The notes beneath the pieces are model-generated. The model saw only the letters and a list, made by a program, of their open reading frames with translations. It was not told the origin of the DNA and did not search any database. 64,000 nt of DNA from Salminus brasiliensis. Taxonomy: Eukaryota > Chordata > Actinopteri > Characiformes > Bryconidae. This document shows, one piece after another, positions 50,219 to 64,000 of this stretch. Within the stretch, counting starts at the first letter, position 1. The number at the start of each line of letters is the position of its first letter. Where the stretch lies: assembly GCF_030463535.1 (NCBI RefSeq), contig NC_132887.1:17899358-17963357 (forward strand). The letters run 5' to 3'. The translations under genes and the position numbers were made by a program.

Positions 50219-51919
50219 AAATGAGGGTGAAAGGAATTTAAATGCCTTTACATTAGCATGTGCTCATTTACCAAGAGCAGTAAATAATCCTAATAGCCTA
50301 TAGCTATAAGTCTTCCATTAAAAACAGTACTCTTTGGTCCTCGTTGTATGTGATTATTGACTTAAAAATGCATTTGAACATTTCAGAATATTTCATTATA
50401 TGTTTCATTTATGTTTTTTTTTTTTTAAACTACATGGCATCATTTGAATATAGTGCTATAATAGCATTTGTTCTTCTTGTGGTAGAATGTTATGGTGAAT
50501 GGACCAATAGAAATGTTCAAAAATAAAATCTTACATTGACTGCCCACAAGATTTTTGCACAACAATGACACTTTACAATACAATAAAAAATAAAATGATC
50601 TGCCAAAAACAGTTATACCTGATGTGAAAGTTGGGATTCCCTATTTTTTTTTTTTATATCTATTTGGGACAACCAAACAAGTACAAATGTGTCCTTGATT
50701 CTACACTGTAGTCACACTCTACTCCCTTGAGTGGGTATTTGATCATATTTAACTTTGCACAGCTGTGGTGCTGTTGTGCACCTTTAGAAGCTACAGTCTG
50801 GCTTTTGTTTGCCCTATTTGGCTGTGCCCAAAACTAGAGGTAGCTGACTTGATACCTTGCTGTCCATAGTCTGTTACAAGTCAGTGTTTTAGAAGGCTGT
50901 GTTGTGATGAAGGTCTCTGTAACTAAATCATGTAGGTAACAATGCCTCCTGATCGGCACTAATGTAAGCTTACTGCTAGACGTGTTATTATTATCCATTA
51001 GCATATTCGGCCAATTAAATAGAAGTCTAGATTACAAAACTTCGGTTCAGACATGACTGGAGGCCTTCATGTCTCAGAATTCTGATCAAGCAGCTTTTCT
51101 CATGTTTCAGACACAGCTGATCTCTCTCTCTCTCCCTCCTTTAACTCTCCACAATGCTCTACTCCTTTCATCTCCATGCAGCCACATTCTCTCCATTAGA
51201 TGGGACGACTATCATTTGGATGTGGGAAGTTAAATACCTTTAAAACCATTCAGCTATGTTAGTGACCATTGGAAAATCTGAAAAAATAAATTTCTGGGTA
51301 CTGTTTTCAAGCCCAGGGTATTGAACTAGTATCTTCAGAACTAAGCACAGTTGCATTCCTACCTGTATGCCAGTCATAAAAGAGTCTTTACACTCATGCT
51401 TCAATAATAACGGATGCTCTATGCTCTATAGTCAAGTCTGCTGTACACGTAAGAAACAAAAAAAGAAGCAATTTGGACATTAAAAAAATGGTAGAAATTA
51501 AGAATCCCTTTATTACAGAAAAGGAGAACCCAAATGTTACAGGTTACAAGGTAACAAGTACCAGACTTTGAGGACTAAGGACAGAGATATACAGGGTTTT
51601 GCATTTCACCAGAAGTTAAATCATTGTAACAGAAAGACCAACTGAGTGTCTCTCCCTTTATATCTGACAGCATGACTGTAAACTTGTACCTGTCTATACA
51701 TCACACCTGTATGTCCTGAGAATAGCCAAGAGTAAAGGAGAGGGGGGAGCTTTCCTAAGAGCAGCAGAAAGCTCCAGCGTGGTCATGACTGGAGGTTAGA
51801 AATGGCAGGTGAGAATATAAGTTACAGCAATTCTTTCTAGTGCTTTAGTCATTCTAAGATGGGTCAGGCGCTAATTTTTCACTGGGCACAGATGAGGACT
51901 CTGGTAGGCGCTTTCCCTC
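50219..51919. other. intergenic and eprs1 3' UTR
   Basis: No gene recognised. The right part is the eprs1 3' UTR; TTTATT at 51509-51514 (AATAAA on the minus strand), about 405 bp past the eprs1 stop, is the best poly(A) candidate. Confidence 0.5.

Positions 51920-64000
<12,081 letters not shown>

Overview
This is vertebrate nuclear DNA, almost certainly from a ray-finned (teleost) fish. Genes are split by GT-AG introns, the proteins match vertebrate families throughout, and the intergenic space holds CA/TA/GA microsatellites and many decayed Tc1/mariner-type transposons with fish-style LINE/SINE tails. The species cannot be read from the sequence. I derived all exon structures by hand, from splice sites, frame continuity and recalled family sequences.

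Layout, left to right. 1-3476 (-): first coding exon and upstream part of intron 1 of jmjd1c (the rest lies off the left edge). 7617-9358 (+): a small divergent drap1-like (NC2-alpha) histone-fold gene. 11401-16939 (-): complete ahsa1 (HSP90 co-chaperone), nine coding exons, 337 aa. 18216-22182 (+): complete pancreatic-type alpha-amylase, ten coding exons, 512 aa, with one apparent GC-AG intron. 23425-25915: 2.5-kb CTGT/CTTT-type tandem repeat. 25930-32060: repeat field holding a 1.5-kb Tc1-like element (28108-29621) whose transposase has lost part of its catalytic core, and whose empty site is preserved in a second copy of the host sequence. 32416-33471 (+): gpr132-like GPCR in one coding exon. 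34300-40200: repeat-rich intergenic DNA with at least three dead Tc1/mariner remnants and a LINE 3' end. 41465-42169 (+): SERTA-domain gene, best called cdca4-like. 44592-48579 (-): clba1-like (aftiphilin-type clathrin-binding) gene, five coding exons, 238 aa. 51920-64000 (-): most of eprs1, the bifunctional glutamyl-prolyl-tRNA synthetase, 26 coding exons in the window (1390 aa), with five WHEP domains; its N-terminus is off the right edge.

The genes are unrelated housekeeping, digestive and signalling loci, not an operon-like system. The gpr132 - cdca4 - clba1 neighbourhood recalls human 14q32.33, which supports those three names. I found no new multi-gene system. The points most worth following up are the GC-AG amylase intron, the WHEP expansion and exon pattern in eprs1, the Tc1 insertion with its matching empty site and damaged transposase, and the nested transposon mosaics.
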